A stretch of 64,000 nucleotides of DNA from Methylophaga sp. UBA3192 (GCA_002363955.1 DEXE01000004.1:1-64000), one strand, 5' to 3'; shown: positions 8,662-18,065, counted from the stretch's first letter. Program-made: numbers and translations. Notes: a model not told the origin generated them from the letters alone.

Positions 8662-9197
8662 CTGCTATAGCGTCCTCCTCGACGACGACTGAGCCGCATT
8701 CCTGCGGGAAGTTTATTAGTGAGACTATCCAGAGCAGCATGATTCGCATGAGTGACCGCACACGCCAAAGCATCGGCGGCATCTTCCAGTGGCGCTTCTT
8801 TAAGTTGCAACATGACCGTCATCATATACTGAACCTGTTCTTTTTTGGCATGTCCATTGCCCACAACGGCTTTTTTAATTTGGGTTGCGGAATATTCATG
8901 GACAAGCAGTTGTTGATTGACCGCAGCACAAATGGCCGCACCCCGCGCCTGACCAAGTTTTAAAGCGGAGTCGGCATTTTTATGCAGAAATACCTGTTCG
9001 ATGGCCATGATGTCGGGCTGATAGCGCTGGATGATATCTGTTAATCCCTCGAAAATCTGCTTAAGCCGGTTGGCAAAATCACCATCCCCGACCAGCAGTC
9101 TGCCGCTAATAACATGATTAATTTGTTTACCATCAAGCTCTATGATGCCAAAACCGGTTTTCCGAGAACCAGGATCCACACCAAGAATGCGCGCCAT
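8658..9197 (-). CDS. ruvC: Holliday junction resolvase RuvC
   Basis: A junction-cleaving endonuclease of the RNase H fold. Acidic catalytic residues are visible as D8 (GVDPGSRKTG), the glutamate in AIEQVFLHKN and the aspartates in DAADALACAVTHA. The length is 179 residues. It is first in ruvCAB-ybgC-tol. No clear LexA box was seen upstream. Confidence 0.96.
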   Translation of the reverse strand: MARILGVDPGSRKTGFGIIELDGKQINHVISGRLLVGDGDFANRLKQIFEGLTDIIQRYQPDIMAIEQVFLHKNADSALKLGQARGAAICAAVNQQLLVHEYSATQIKKAVVGNGHAKKEQVQYMMTVMLQLKEAPLEDAADALACAVTHANHAALDSLTNKLPAGMRLSRRRGGRYSR

Positions 9198-9456
9198 AAC
9201 TAGTGTTCTCTCATCGTGATATTGGGACCTTCAGTTGTTTCTGTCAGCATTCATGGCAAGGCGCGGCTAGCGAGAAATGATAACCACCTTGTAAGAAAAA
9301 CAACGCGGCCAGGGAACCCTTTAAGCGTATATATATTGCCCCGCCACTACATTGCATCACTTGGCAAGGGGAAAAACATTACCTGCACAATGCGCCTTGT
9401 TGCATGCCAGCATATACACACTGATGACCACAATATCAAAATCAGAAAGCACCAAA
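9198..9456. other. Intergenic region between ruvC and the yebC-family gene
   Basis: This 259-bp stretch must hold the ruvC promoter. No convincing gene, hairpin terminator or paired -35/-10 could be picked out by eye. It is less codon-like than its neighbours. Confidence 0.4.
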
Positions 9457-10206
9457 TCAACTACCCAGCTGCGCCATCACCTCATCGGAGAAATCAGCGT
9501 TTGAGTATACCTGTTGCACATCATCCAGCTCTTCAAATGCTTCAATCATCGCGATAGCTTTTTGCGCGTCATCCAGATCCAGGCTGACGGTATTGTCCGG
9601 GTGCATAGTGACTTCAGCTGATTGTGCCTCAAATCCTGCTGCATCCAAAGCATCTTTAACGGCGGCATAGTCATCCGGCGTAGTAAACACATCGATGGAA
9701 CCGTCGTCATTGGTGACAATATCTTCAGCACCAGCTTCCAGTGCCACTTCCATGACCGCGTCTTCGTCTACACCTGGCGCCAGACTGATAATCCCTTTTT
9801 GATTAAACATAAAGGCCACGCAGCCATCGGTGCCCATGTTGCCACCGCGTTTACTGAAAACATGGCGGACTTCGGCCACAGTACGATTACGATTATCCGT
9901 CATACAATCCACCATAATGGCGATGCCATTTGGTCCGTAACCTTCATACCGTACTTCTTCATAGGCCGCGCCTTCCAGCTCGCCAGCACCACGTTTTGAA
10001 GCGCGTTCGATAACATCTTTAGTCATATTACTGCCCAAAGCCTTATCAATGGCAGCACGTAATCGCGGGTTAGTGGCAGGATCACTGCCCCCCATTCTGG
10101 CAGCGACAGTAATTTCACGAATCAACCGCGTGAAAAGTTTGCCGCGTTTGGCATCTTGCGCACCTTTTCTATGCTGAATATTCGCCCACTTACTATGACC
10201 TGCCAT
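9457..10206 (-). CDS. YebC/PmpR family transcriptional regulator (TACO1 family)
   Basis: A 249-residue YebC/PmpR family protein. The family start MAGHSKWANIQHRKGAQDAK and the conserved block YEVRYEGYGPNGIAIMVD-like (EEVRYEGYGPNGI) are present, followed by NRTVAEVRHVFSKRGGNMG. Family members act as DNA-binding regulators in some bacteria, and others assist ribosomes on difficult peptides. It lies 45 bp after ilvE and precedes ruvC, as in Pseudomonas. Confidence 0.93.
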   Translation of the reverse strand: MAGHSKWANIQHRKGAQDAKRGKLFTRLIREITVAARMGGSDPATNPRLRAAIDKALGSNMTKDVIERASKRGAGELEGAAYEEVRYEGYGPNGIAIMVDCMTDNRNRTVAEVRHVFSKRGGNMGTDGCVAFMFNQKGIISLAPGVDEDAVMEVALEAGAEDIVTNDDGSIDVFTTPDDYAAVKDALDAAGFEAQSAEVTMHPDNTVSLDLDDAQKAIAMIEAFEELDDVQQVYSNADFSDEVMAQLGS

Positions 10207-10251
10207 TTGGTACTAACCTCTTTGTTATTACGTAATACGAGTGTTAAGCAA

Positions 10252-11181
10252 TTAAACCAGTGTATTCCAGTCGCGATAATATTCGCTACGACCATACACC
10301 TGATCGAAATACATGCTTTGTAATTGTTCAGTTATCGGGCCGCGTTTACCTTCACCGATTGGACGATTATCCAGTTCACGAATTGGGGTTACTTCCGCTG
10401 CCGTTCCAGTGAAAAAAGCTTCATCACAGATATACACTTCATCACGGGTAATGCGTTTTTCAACCACTTTCAAACCGATATCATTGGCCAGGCGCATAAC
10501 CGTATCACGGGTAATACCTTCCAGTGCAGAAGTCAGCTCCGGTGTATAAAGCACGCCATCACGGATCATAAAAAAGTTCTCACCACTGCCTTCTGTGACA
10601 AAACCATTAGCATCCAGTAATAACGCTTCGTCATAACCATCGTTCACAGCTTCCTGTAACGCCATCATTGAATTCATATAGTTGCCATTGGCTTTGGCTT
10701 TACACATGGTGATATTCACATGATGACGGGTAAATGAAGACGTTTTGATGCGAATACCTCGCGTCATATTTTCTTCACCCAGATACGAGCCCCAGCTCCA
10801 GGCAGCTACCATGACATGTGTATTGAGGTTGTCTGCACGGATTCCCATACCTTCAGACCCATAAAAACACATTGGACGTATATAGGCCGAATCCAGTTTG
10901 TTGTCACGAACCACTGCACGTTGCGCTTCATTTAGCGTCGCTTTATCAAACGGCATTTTCATACCGAGAATCTTCGCACTGCGGAATAAACGGTCGGTAT
11001 GTTCCTGCAGTCGGAAAATAGCGGTCCCAGCATCTGTTTTGTAGGCGCGAACACCTTCAAACACGCCCATACCGTAGTGCAGGGTATGCGTCAGAACATG
11101 GACTTTTGCTTCACGCCAAGGCACGAATTCGCCATCCAACCAGATAACGCCATCACGATCTGCCATTGTTACTGCTGCCAT
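10252..11181 (-). CDS. ilvE: Branched-chain amino acid aminotransferase IlvE
   Basis: A fold-type IV PLP transaminase for the last step of valine, leucine and isoleucine synthesis. The PLP lysine is expected in the segment MCKAKANGNYMNS, and the conserved TEGSGENFFM and GITRDTVMRLA motifs are clear. The length is 309 residues. It sits 44 bp behind glnE, a pairing also found in Pseudomonas. Together with ilvD at 32626 it covers two of the branched-chain steps. Confidence 0.95.
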   Translation of the reverse strand: MAAVTMADRDGVIWLDGEFVPWREAKVHVLTHTLHYGMGVFEGVRAYKTDAGTAIFRLQEHTDRLFRSAKILGMKMPFDKATLNEAQRAVVRDNKLDSAYIRPMCFYGSEGMGIRADNLNTHVMVAAWSWGSYLGEENMTRGIRIKTSSFTRHHVNITMCKAKANGNYMNSMMALQEAVNDGYDEALLLDANGFVTEGSGENFFMIRDGVLYTPELTSALEGITRDTVMRLANDIGLKVVEKRITRDEVYICDEAFFTGTAAEVTPIRELDNRPIGEGKRGPITEQLQSMYFDQVYGRSEYYRDWNTLV

Positions 11182-11225
11182 AATTACCTACTTTCAAGAC
11201 TTAAATTGATATCAAACCGGTTTAT

Positions 11226-14024
11226 TTAGTTTAACCAGCGCTGCCAAATTGTTTTTACTTGTTGCTGAAAATCGGCCACTTTGGCCACCGGCAGCACTGC
11301 CGGTTGTTCCTGCAGGACACAATGATTTGCTTCGCTACGATAATAACGATAGGCATCCGCTAGCATAGCTCCTTCCTGCTGACTGAGTCTGCCGGTCGCC
11401 ACCAATGCATCCAAAATCCGGATATTATCGGTGTAAACCATTAGATCAGGCAAGCTTGATGACCAGGCCAGCACAGCATATTGCACCATAAATTCAATAT
11501 CAGTGATACCACCTATACCCTGCTTGAGATCAAAAAGGCCTTCTGCAGACTTATCCAGTTGCTGCCGCATTTTCTGGCGCATTTCGCTGACTTCTTTCGC
11601 CAGCTCTGACTCTTCGCGAGGCTTGGACAAAACTTGCTGCCGAATGTTACTGAACTGTTCTGTCAATTTTTTATCGCCTGCGACACATCTCGCCCTGACC
11701 AGGGCCTGATGTTCCCAGGTCCAGGCTTCATTTTGCTGATAATCTGCAAAACCGGAGATCGGACTCACCAATAAACCAGAATTACCTCTGGGTCGTAGGC
11801 GCATATCCACCTCATAAAGCACGCCACCGGAGGTGACGGTGTTCAACAAATGGATCATGCGCTGGGCCAGCCGTGTATAAAACACCATTACATCAACCGG
11901 CTTATCACCATCGGTGGTGCCTTCACGGGCATCATCGAATACAAATACCAAATCCAGATCCGAACCATAGCCCAGTTCCAATCCACCTAATTTTCCATAG
12001 GCAATCACACTAAAACCACAGCACGACATATCATTTGCATCTGCGCCCGGAGGCAAGCCATGACGACTACTCAGATATAACCAGGCCAATTGCAATACGC
12101 GTTCTAACTGAATTTCCGCCAGTTCGCTCAACTGATCTCCCACGCGCATTAATGGAAGAACCTCAGTCACATCAGCAGCCGCGACATGTAAGGTGGCAAT
12201 CTGCCTGAATTCGCGCAATAAATTCATTTGCTGTTCAAGATCGGTCTCTTCAGCAACAGATAAGAACTGTTCCAATAAAGCTTTTTGCTGTTCCCGGCCA
12301 GGCACTTCGTATAATGTTCGAGGATCCAACAGTTCATCCAGCAGGACGGGGTGACGCGCCAATTGATGGCTGATTAATGGACTTGCCGCACATAATTTGA
12401 CCAATTGCGACAGGGCCAGCGTATTCTCGACTAACAGTGACATATAGGCAGAACGCCGCATGATGGACTCTAAAAGTGGCATCATTCGTTTCAAACAGAT
12501 ATCCGGTTGTTCGGTTCCAGCTGCCGCCTGGACAAGTAATGGCAGAAGTTTTTTTAATCTGCCACGTCCTGTGTGACTAAGCTTTTTGACGCTGTTTTGC
12601 TCAAGTAAATTTTCAATGATTAGCTGTGACTGCTGTGGATCGTCATATCCCCATTTTTCCAGATAAGCAATAACTTCAGATTCACCTGCGGTTAGTAAAG
12701 CAATGGTCTCGGCTTTATCATCATCAGCCTGCGGGGCGGTAAGCAACTGCTCGAAATGTTCATGCACCTGCTGGCGATGTTCATTCAATGTTTTGATAAA
12801 ACCAGCCCAGTTTGCAAAGCCCATGCTGTTGGCCAGCCTGGTTTGTGCTTCACTGTCCTTGGGCAATAAATGAGTCTGCTGATCGGCCCAGGCCTGAATA
12901 CGATGCTCAGTATGCCGCAAAAATACATAGGCCTCTTTTAACGCCGTTATCGCATAACCTGACAATAATTTTCTGTCAGCCAATAACTCCAGAATTGTCA
13001 GGATCGGCCGTTGTTGCAAAGATTTATCCCGTCCGCCATAGATTAATTGAAATACCTGACCGATAAACTCGATTTCACGAATTCCACCAGCACCTAATTT
13101 AATATTATCTTCCATTCCTTTCAGATGTAGCTGGCCAGCAATCATTGATTTCATTTCCCGTAATGAATCAAACATGCCGTAATCAAGATAACGTCGATAT
13201 ACAAATGGACGTAACAGCTCACTGATGGCTTTTCTATCCTGTTCGGTGCCGGTAACGGGTCTTGCTTTAATCATCGCGTAACGTTCCCATTCACGGCCTT
13301 GCGTCTGGTAGTACTCCTCCATTGCATCAAAACTGGCCACCAATGAACCGCTATCTCCAAAAGGACGTAACCGCATATCCACCCGGAACACAAAGCCATC
13401 GACTGTGACATTATCTAAAGCCTGAATCAGCTTACGACCCAACCGCGTAAAAAACTCTTCATTGGTCAGGCTTTTTCTGGCGCCTTGCGTTTCGCCTTCA
13501 GCAGGGTAGGTAAAAATCAAATCGATATCAGAAGACAGGTTGAGCTCTCCTGCCCCCATCTTCCCCATACCTAAAACAATTAATTGTTGTGCTTTACCAT
13601 GCTCATCCAATGGTGTCCCTAACAGCTGAGTTTGCCATTGATAAAGCTTGTTCAGTGCTTGCTCAACACAGCAATCAGCCAATGCAGTCAACTCACGCAC
13701 TGTCTCAGCCAGATCCGCCCAACCACTTAAATCCCGCCAGATAATGCGTACCATTTCACGCTGGCGAAAGATTCGAAGCTGCTGATGTAAGGATGCCTCG
13801 TCATTTACCTCATCAAGTCGGGATTGCAAGCGTTGCTGATAACCATCCCCCTCATAGGCCATTTCCAAATCACCGCTTTGAAACAACTCAATCAGACGTT
13901 GTGGTTGTCTGTCGCCCTGATTCATTACGTATTCACTGGCCGCTAATACTGTCATGGCAGAATGCAGCAGATTTTGTTTATTTTGCAAAATCGATTGCCA
14001 ATGGTCACTGAGTGGTGGTGTCAT
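11226..14024 (-). CDS. glnE: Bifunctional glutamine synthetase adenylyltransferase/adenylyl-removing enzyme GlnE
   Basis: Modifies glutamine synthetase in response to PII state. The 932-residue protein has two nucleotidyltransferase domains. The N-terminal adenylyl-removing domain carries LSSDIDLIFTYPAEGET, and the C-terminal adenylyl-transferring domain carries YGSDLDLVFVFDD. Both keep the DxD metal-binding pair. It starts divergently from the alternative oxidase gene, and about 160 bp separate the two starts. Confidence 0.96.
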   Translation of the reverse strand: MTPPLSDHWQSILQNKQNLLHSAMTVLAASEYVMNQGDRQPQRLIELFQSGDLEMAYEGDGYQQRLQSRLDEVNDEASLHQQLRIFRQREMVRIIWRDLSGWADLAETVRELTALADCCVEQALNKLYQWQTQLLGTPLDEHGKAQQLIVLGMGKMGAGELNLSSDIDLIFTYPAEGETQGARKSLTNEEFFTRLGRKLIQALDNVTVDGFVFRVDMRLRPFGDSGSLVASFDAMEEYYQTQGREWERYAMIKARPVTGTEQDRKAISELLRPFVYRRYLDYGMFDSLREMKSMIAGQLHLKGMEDNIKLGAGGIREIEFIGQVFQLIYGGRDKSLQQRPILTILELLADRKLLSGYAITALKEAYVFLRHTEHRIQAWADQQTHLLPKDSEAQTRLANSMGFANWAGFIKTLNEHRQQVHEHFEQLLTAPQADDDKAETIALLTAGESEVIAYLEKWGYDDPQQSQLIIENLLEQNSVKKLSHTGRGRLKKLLPLLVQAAAGTEQPDICLKRMMPLLESIMRRSAYMSLLVENTLALSQLVKLCAASPLISHQLARHPVLLDELLDPRTLYEVPGREQQKALLEQFLSVAEETDLEQQMNLLREFRQIATLHVAAADVTEVLPLMRVGDQLSELAEIQLERVLQLAWLYLSSRHGLPPGADANDMSCCGFSVIAYGKLGGLELGYGSDLDLVFVFDDAREGTTDGDKPVDVMVFYTRLAQRMIHLLNTVTSGGVLYEVDMRLRPRGNSGLLVSPISGFADYQQNEAWTWEHQALVRARCVAGDKKLTEQFSNIRQQVLSKPREESELAKEVSEMRQKMRQQLDKSAEGLFDLKQGIGGITDIEFMVQYAVLAWSSSLPDLMVYTDNIRILDALVATGRLSQQEGAMLADAYRYYRSEANHCVLQEQPAVLPVAKVADFQQQVKTIWQRWLN

Positions 14025-14061
14025 GCTTGCCTCATTTGATTTCGCGATGCACAGTATCTGA

Positions 14062-14092
14062 AAATGTGTCTAAACTAACAGAACATTTAGAC
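14062..14092. promoter_or_regulatory. Inverted repeat in the glnE/alternative oxidase promoter region
   Basis: GTCTAAA at 14068-14074 is repeated inverted as TTTAGAC at 14086-14092. An overlapping pair, AAATGT at 14062-14067 and ACATTT at 14083-14088, is also inverted. Such a dyad between divergent genes resembles a dimeric repressor operator. Bacterial alternative oxidase genes are NO-responsive through NsrR in some species, but this site is not a clear NsrR consensus. Confidence 0.4.
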
Positions 14093-14182
14093 TATCGCGA
14101 TGGCAGAAGAACGAAATTTTCACGCATCTCTAACTTACATTTTGCTATCACCTTATTAACTTCCGTCTCGTCAAAGGAGACC

Positions 14183-14806
14183 ATGATGGACAGCACAAGA
14201 AATAGCGCTCCGCACCACACACCGGAATGCGTTTCAGATCGCGTTGCGCTGGCAATTGTTAAATTTATGCGTTTTTTTGCTGACGTGTTTTTTTCGGGTC
14301 GCTATGGACATCGTGCTGTCGTACTGGAAACGGTTGCTGCTGTTCCAGGTATGGTTGGCGGAGCCTTACAACACCTTCGTTCATTACGTCGAATGCAGGA
14401 TGATGATGGCTGGATCAGCACCTTGCTGGAGGAAGCTGACAATGAACGTATGCATTTGCTGACCTTTGTACATATTGCCAAACCCAGCTGGCTGGAACGC
14501 GTGTTGATCATTATTGCCCAGGGTGTGTTTTATAATTTGTTCTTTATTCTTTACCTGTTTTCATCTCGTGTTGCGCACCGAATTGTGGGCTATTTAGAGG
14601 AGGAAGCGGTATACAGCTACAGCGAATATCTGGCCGGAATTGACGCGGGAAAATACGAAAATGTAGCCGCTCCGCAAATTGCCATTGATTACTGGAATCT
14701 GCCTGCAGAGGCCCGTTTGCGTGATGTTATATTGGTAGTAAGAGATGATGAGGCAAAGCATCGTGACGTGAATCATGATTTTGCCAACCAATTGCAAAAC
14801 GCATAA
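14183..14806 (+). CDS. aox: Alternative (ubiquinol) oxidase, di-iron type
   Basis: A membrane-associated di-iron enzyme that oxidises ubiquinol and reduces oxygen to water without pumping protons. It is insensitive to cyanide and NO. All six expected iron ligands are visible: E49 in LET, E88 and H91 in NERMH, a glutamate at 139-141 in LEEEA, and E190 and H193 in RDDEAKH. The length from 14183 is 207 residues. Two ATG codons (14183 and 14186) follow the ribosome site AAAGGAGA at 14173-14180. The frame is open further upstream but lacks family sequence. Relatively few bacteria have this gene, and it stands alone here. Confidence 0.92.
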   Translation: MMDSTRNSAPHHTPECVSDRVALAIVKFMRFFADVFFSGRYGHRAVVLETVAAVPGMVGGALQHLRSLRRMQDDDGWISTLLEEADNERMHLLTFVHIAKPSWLERVLIIIAQGVFYNLFFILYLFSSRVAHRIVGYLEEEAVYSYSEYLAGIDAGKYENVAAPQIAIDYWNLPAEARLRDVILVVRDDEAKHRDVNHDFANQLQNA

Positions 14807-14875
14807 GATACCGCGGCGACACAGATTGATTAAGGTATGACAGATTTCACATTGCGCTAACAGACAGGGACGACT

Positions 14876-15244
14876 ATGGCGACTTTACTTTTCCGACTTA
14901 ATAATGTGCCTGAAGACGAAGCTGAAGATGTTCGGCAATTACTGGATGACAAAGGCTTTGCCTTTTACGAAACTCATGCCGGATTCTTTGGCTTAGGTGT
15001 CGCCGCTATCTGGCTGGTCAACGACAATCAGCTACCGCTTGCCAAAGCCATTTTGGATGAATATCAGGCCAAACGGGCCATTGAACAACGTCAGCAATAC
15101 GAATCACTGCGTGCCAGTGGTGAAATCCCCGGTTTTTTCCAATCCATTTTGCAACACCCATTTCGCTTTATAGGCGTTCTGTTGTTAGTGCTCTTTGTAC
15201 TCAGTTTGATGCTGATACCTTTTTGGAATACGTTGCATCCTTGA
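14876..15244 (+). CDS. Small conserved membrane protein, DUF6164-like
   Basis: A 122-residue protein. A soluble N-terminal part (LLFRLNNVPEDEAEDVRQLL) of ferredoxin-fold appearance precedes a C-terminal membrane helix at about residues 98-117 (FIGVLLLVLFVLSLMLIPFW). It resembles proteins listed as DUF6164, judged from memory of the family. No function is known. It follows aox by 69 bp, could be co-transcribed with it, and is followed by a terminator. Confidence 0.75.
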   Translation: MATLLFRLNNVPEDEAEDVRQLLDDKGFAFYETHAGFFGLGVAAIWLVNDNQLPLAKAILDEYQAKRAIEQRQQYESLRASGEIPGFFQSILQHPFRFIGVLLLVLFVLSLMLIPFWNTLHP

Positions 15245-15270
15245 TAAAGTCATTACTAAACACCTAATAA

Positions 15271-15304
15271 AAAGCCCCACCTCTATCGAGGCAGGGCTTT
15301 TGTT
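15271..15304. terminator. Bidirectional terminator
   Basis: An AAAGCCC/GGGCTTT stem with an inner CCTC/GAGG stem and a TATC loop, flanked by an A-run on the left and T-rich sequence on the right. It can end both the 14876-15244 gene and groEL. Confidence 0.75.
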
Positions 15305-15337
15305 TGTGCTAAAAGCTGAATTAACAGATGTAATAAA

Positions 15338-16966
15338 TTACATCATGCCGCCCATGCCGCCCATATCAGGCATTGCAGGCGCTTCATCTTTAGGTAATTC
15401 AGCAATCATGGCTTCAGTGGTCAACATCAGACCCGCAACCGAGCCGGCATTTTGTAATGCAGTACGCGTGACTTTAGTTGGATCCAGAATACCCATTTCA
15501 ATCATGTCGCCATATTCACCAGTCGCAGCGTTGTAACCGTAGTTACCTTTACCGGCAACGACTTCATTCAAGACAACAGATGCTTCATCGCCAGAGTTGG
15601 TGACGATTTGACGCAAAGGTTCCTGCATTGCACGACGTGCAATAGCAATACCAGCATCCTGATCCAGATTGTCACCTTTCAGCTCGCCCAGGCTCACTTC
15701 GGCACGGACCAAAGCCACACCACCACCAGCAACTACGCCTTCTTCAACCGCAGCACGTGTGGCATGTAATGCATCTTCAACACGCGCTTTTTTCTCTTTC
15801 ATCTCAATTTCAGAGCCAGCACCAACACGAATAACGGCAACACCACCGGCTAATTTAGCCACGCGTTCCTGCAGTTTTTCTTTGTCGTAGTCTGAAGATG
15901 AATCAGCAATCTGTGCACGAATCTGCTCAACACGCGCGGTGATTTCATCAGCACGACCAGCACCATCAATAATAGTGGTGTTTTCTTTGCTGACAGAAAT
16001 TTTCTTCGCCTGACCCAGATCGTCAAGGGTAACTTTTTCCAGATTCAGGCCAACTTCTTCCGAAATAACCGTACCGCCGGTTAACACAGCGATATCTTCC
16101 AACATCGCTTTACGACGATCACCAAATCCAGGTGCTTTAACAGCACAGACTTTAACGATACCACGCATGTTATTCACAACCAGAGTCGCCAACGCTTCGC
16201 CTTCAACATCTTCTGAAACGATCAGCAACGGACGGCTGGACTTAGCGACAGCTTCCAATGTTGGCAGCAGTTCACGGATGTTAGAGATTTTTTTATCGTA
16301 CAGCAGAACGTAAGGGTCATCCAGGTTGGCTGACATGGTTTGCTGTTCGTTGACAAAGTAGGGAGACAGGTAGCCACGGTCAAACTGCATACCTTCAACA
16401 ACGTCGAGTTCATTTTCAAAGCCACGACCGTCTTCAACCGTGATAACACCTTCTTTACCGACTTTTTTCATTGCTTCAGCAATGATGTCACCGACTGATT
16501 TGTCAGAGTTGGCAGAGATCGTACCGACTTGGGCGATAGCCTTGTCATCATCACAAGGTGATGACATTTTTTTCAGTTCATCAACTGCTGCAGTCACTGC
16601 CTTGTCGATACCGCGTTTCAGATCCATGGGGTTCATACCCGCTGTGACTGATTTCATGCCTTCACGCAAGATAGCTTGAGCAAGAACGGTAGCAGTCGTG
16701 GTACCGTCACCGGCAGCATCAGACGTTTGCGAAGCAACCTCTTTCACCATTTGGGCGCCCATATTCTCGAATTTATCCTCGAGCTCAATTTCTTTGGCAA
16801 CAGAAACACCATCTTTAGTAATGGTGGGTGCACCGTAGCTTTTGTCCAAAATAACATTGCGACCTTTCGGTCCTAATGTCACTTTTACCGCATTAGCCAG
16901 CGTGTTAACGCCTTTGACCATTAGCTGGCGCGCATCAGCGCCAAATTTGACTTCTTTAGCAGCCAT
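15338..16966 (-). CDS. groL: 60-kDa chaperonin GroEL
   Basis: An ATP-dependent folding chamber subunit. The 542-residue protein has the ATP-binding motif GDGTTTATVLAQ and the flexible C-terminal tail MPDMGGMGGMM. It follows groES by 59 bp in one transcript. Confidence 0.98.
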   Translation of the reverse strand: MAAKEVKFGADARQLMVKGVNTLANAVKVTLGPKGRNVILDKSYGAPTITKDGVSVAKEIELEDKFENMGAQMVKEVASQTSDAAGDGTTTATVLAQAILREGMKSVTAGMNPMDLKRGIDKAVTAAVDELKKMSSPCDDDKAIAQVGTISANSDKSVGDIIAEAMKKVGKEGVITVEDGRGFENELDVVEGMQFDRGYLSPYFVNEQQTMSANLDDPYVLLYDKKISNIRELLPTLEAVAKSSRPLLIVSEDVEGEALATLVVNNMRGIVKVCAVKAPGFGDRRKAMLEDIAVLTGGTVISEEVGLNLEKVTLDDLGQAKKISVSKENTTIIDGAGRADEITARVEQIRAQIADSSSDYDKEKLQERVAKLAGGVAVIRVGAGSEIEMKEKKARVEDALHATRAAVEEGVVAGGGVALVRAEVSLGELKGDNLDQDAGIAIARRAMQEPLRQIVTNSGDEASVVLNEVVAGKGNYGYNAATGEYGDMIEMGILDPTKVTRTALQNAGSVAGLMLTTEAMIAELPKDEAPAMPDMGGMGGMM

Positions 16967-17025
16967 TTTAATTCCTCTTTATAGCTATGTTTAACGTAAC
17001 CAGATGTGAAATCGTCGGGAAGCGC

Positions 17026-17316
17026 TTAAGCTTCGATCACAGCAACGATATCGTCTTCACGCATTACCAGCAGTTCTTCGCCTTCCACTTTGACTTCAGT
17101 GCCGGCATATTTGCCAAACAGCACTTTGTCACCGACTTTAACAGCCAGAGGACGGACGTCACCAGAATCGGTAGGTTTGCCGTTACCCGCTGCGATAATT
17201 TCGCCACGAGATGGTTTTTCTGCTGCATTGTCAGGAATGACAATTCCGCCAGCAGAGGTAGTTTCTTCTTCCATGCGACGAACAATCACACGATCATGAA
17301 GGGGACGAAGGTTCAT
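17026..17316 (-). CDS. groS: 10-kDa chaperonin GroES
   Basis: The lid of the GroEL chamber, 96 residues. The start was set at MNLRPLHDRVIVRR because GGAGGA lies 8 bases upstream and family members begin here; the frame is open 12 codons further. The mobile loop region EEETTSAGGIVIPDNA is intact. Confidence 0.97.
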   Translation of the reverse strand: MNLRPLHDRVIVRRMEEETTSAGGIVIPDNAAEKPSRGEIIAAGNGKPTDSGDVRPLAVKVGDKVLFGKYAGTEVKVEGEELLVMREDDIVAVIEA

Positions 17317-17374
17317 TAGTTTTATCCTCCAAAAGTAACAAAAAATGACCAAGAAAATTCCAGGAACCCCTTTA

Positions 17375-17400
17375 ATGGGGCTGCCAGAACAAACTTCAAG
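17375..17400 (-). promoter_or_regulatory. Sigma-32 heat-shock promoter of groES-groEL
   Basis: The minus strand reads CTTGAA, 14 bases, then CCCCATTAA, a near match to the sigma-32 consensus (CTTGAAA and CCCCATNT). It lies about 60 bp upstream of groES. No CIRCE repeat was seen, so control is probably positive through RpoH. Confidence 0.8.
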
Positions 17401-17463
17401 TGCCTGCGTTAAAAAATTTCTGAAAAAACTGTCAGATGCAGTGAATTGCTTGATTTATCAGCA

Positions 17464-17919
17464 TCAACGAATATTGCGCTGTTCGTCATCCTTAATGACT
17501 TCGCCTTCAATGATGTCATCCGTTTGTGAATAGCGACTACGTGCCGACCATTGCTGACGGAATAGCACATTGCTGTTACGAATTAATTTCAGTAGCAAAG
17601 CACGTCGTAACGTTGGAATAAGTAATAAGAAGCCAACAGCATCAGTTACAAATCCCGGAATCAGCAAGAGAAAACCACTTATAAATAAAGTCATGCCCTC
17701 CAGCATTTCCAAAGCGGGTGTTTCGCCTCGCCGAATTGACTGCTGGGCACGCTGCATAGTGGCAAGCCCCTGTAACTTGACTAACCAGGCCCCCAACACT
17801 GCGGTGGCAATCACAAACAGAATGGTCCAACCCGCGCCAATGACTTCGCCAACCTCAATTAAAACGTAAATTTCAGCAATCGGCACCAGCAGAAATAGCA
17901 AAAAAAGCCACTTGAACAT
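17464..17919 (-). CDS. fxsA: FxsA family membrane protein
   Basis: A 151-residue inner-membrane protein of the FxsA family, whose overproduction relieves phage T7 exclusion by F plasmid in E. coli. It has an N-terminal helix (FKWLFLLFLLVPIAEIYVLI), a second helix (WTILFVIATAVLGAWLV) and a hydrophobic MTLFISGFLLLIPGFVTDAVGFLLLIP region. The charged C-terminus is cytoplasmic. It lies upstream of groES, an adjacency seen in other gammaproteobacteria, but groES has its own promoter. Confidence 0.88.
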   Translation of the reverse strand: MFKWLFLLFLLVPIAEIYVLIEVGEVIGAGWTILFVIATAVLGAWLVKLQGLATMQRAQQSIRRGETPALEMLEGMTLFISGFLLLIPGFVTDAVGFLLLIPTLRRALLLKLIRNSNVLFRQQWSARSRYSQTDDIIEGEVIKDDEQRNIR

Positions 17920-18025
17920 GTTCTTTCCTTAACGGATATCAATGATTCAATAGGTTGGGGCTTATATTGATTTTTCAAGCATTTTTGTCTTATCCAGGTT
18001 GTCGCGTTTTAACAACAAATTTCCA

Positions 18026-18065
18026 CTTTTGTTGCTATGTAACACAACTGTAATAGAAACATCAT
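18026..18065 (+). promoter_or_regulatory. Candidate Pho box upstream of the phosphate porin
   Basis: Four heptamers at exact 11-bp spacing resemble the PhoB half-site CTGTCAT: CTTTTGT, ATGTAAC, CTGTAAT and ACATCAT. The third matches at six of seven bases and the others at four. The genes downstream, a phosphate porin and a pyrophosphatase, make phosphate control sensible. The individual matches are weak. Confidence 0.4.

Noticed and set aside
9198..9456. LexA box upstream of ruvC
   Set aside because: No CTG-N10-CAG palindrome with suitable sequence was found.
9216..9557. 113-codon plus-strand frame between ruvC and the yebC-family gene
   Set aside because: It overlaps the end of the yebC-family gene, has no ribosome site, and its product does not look like a folded protein.
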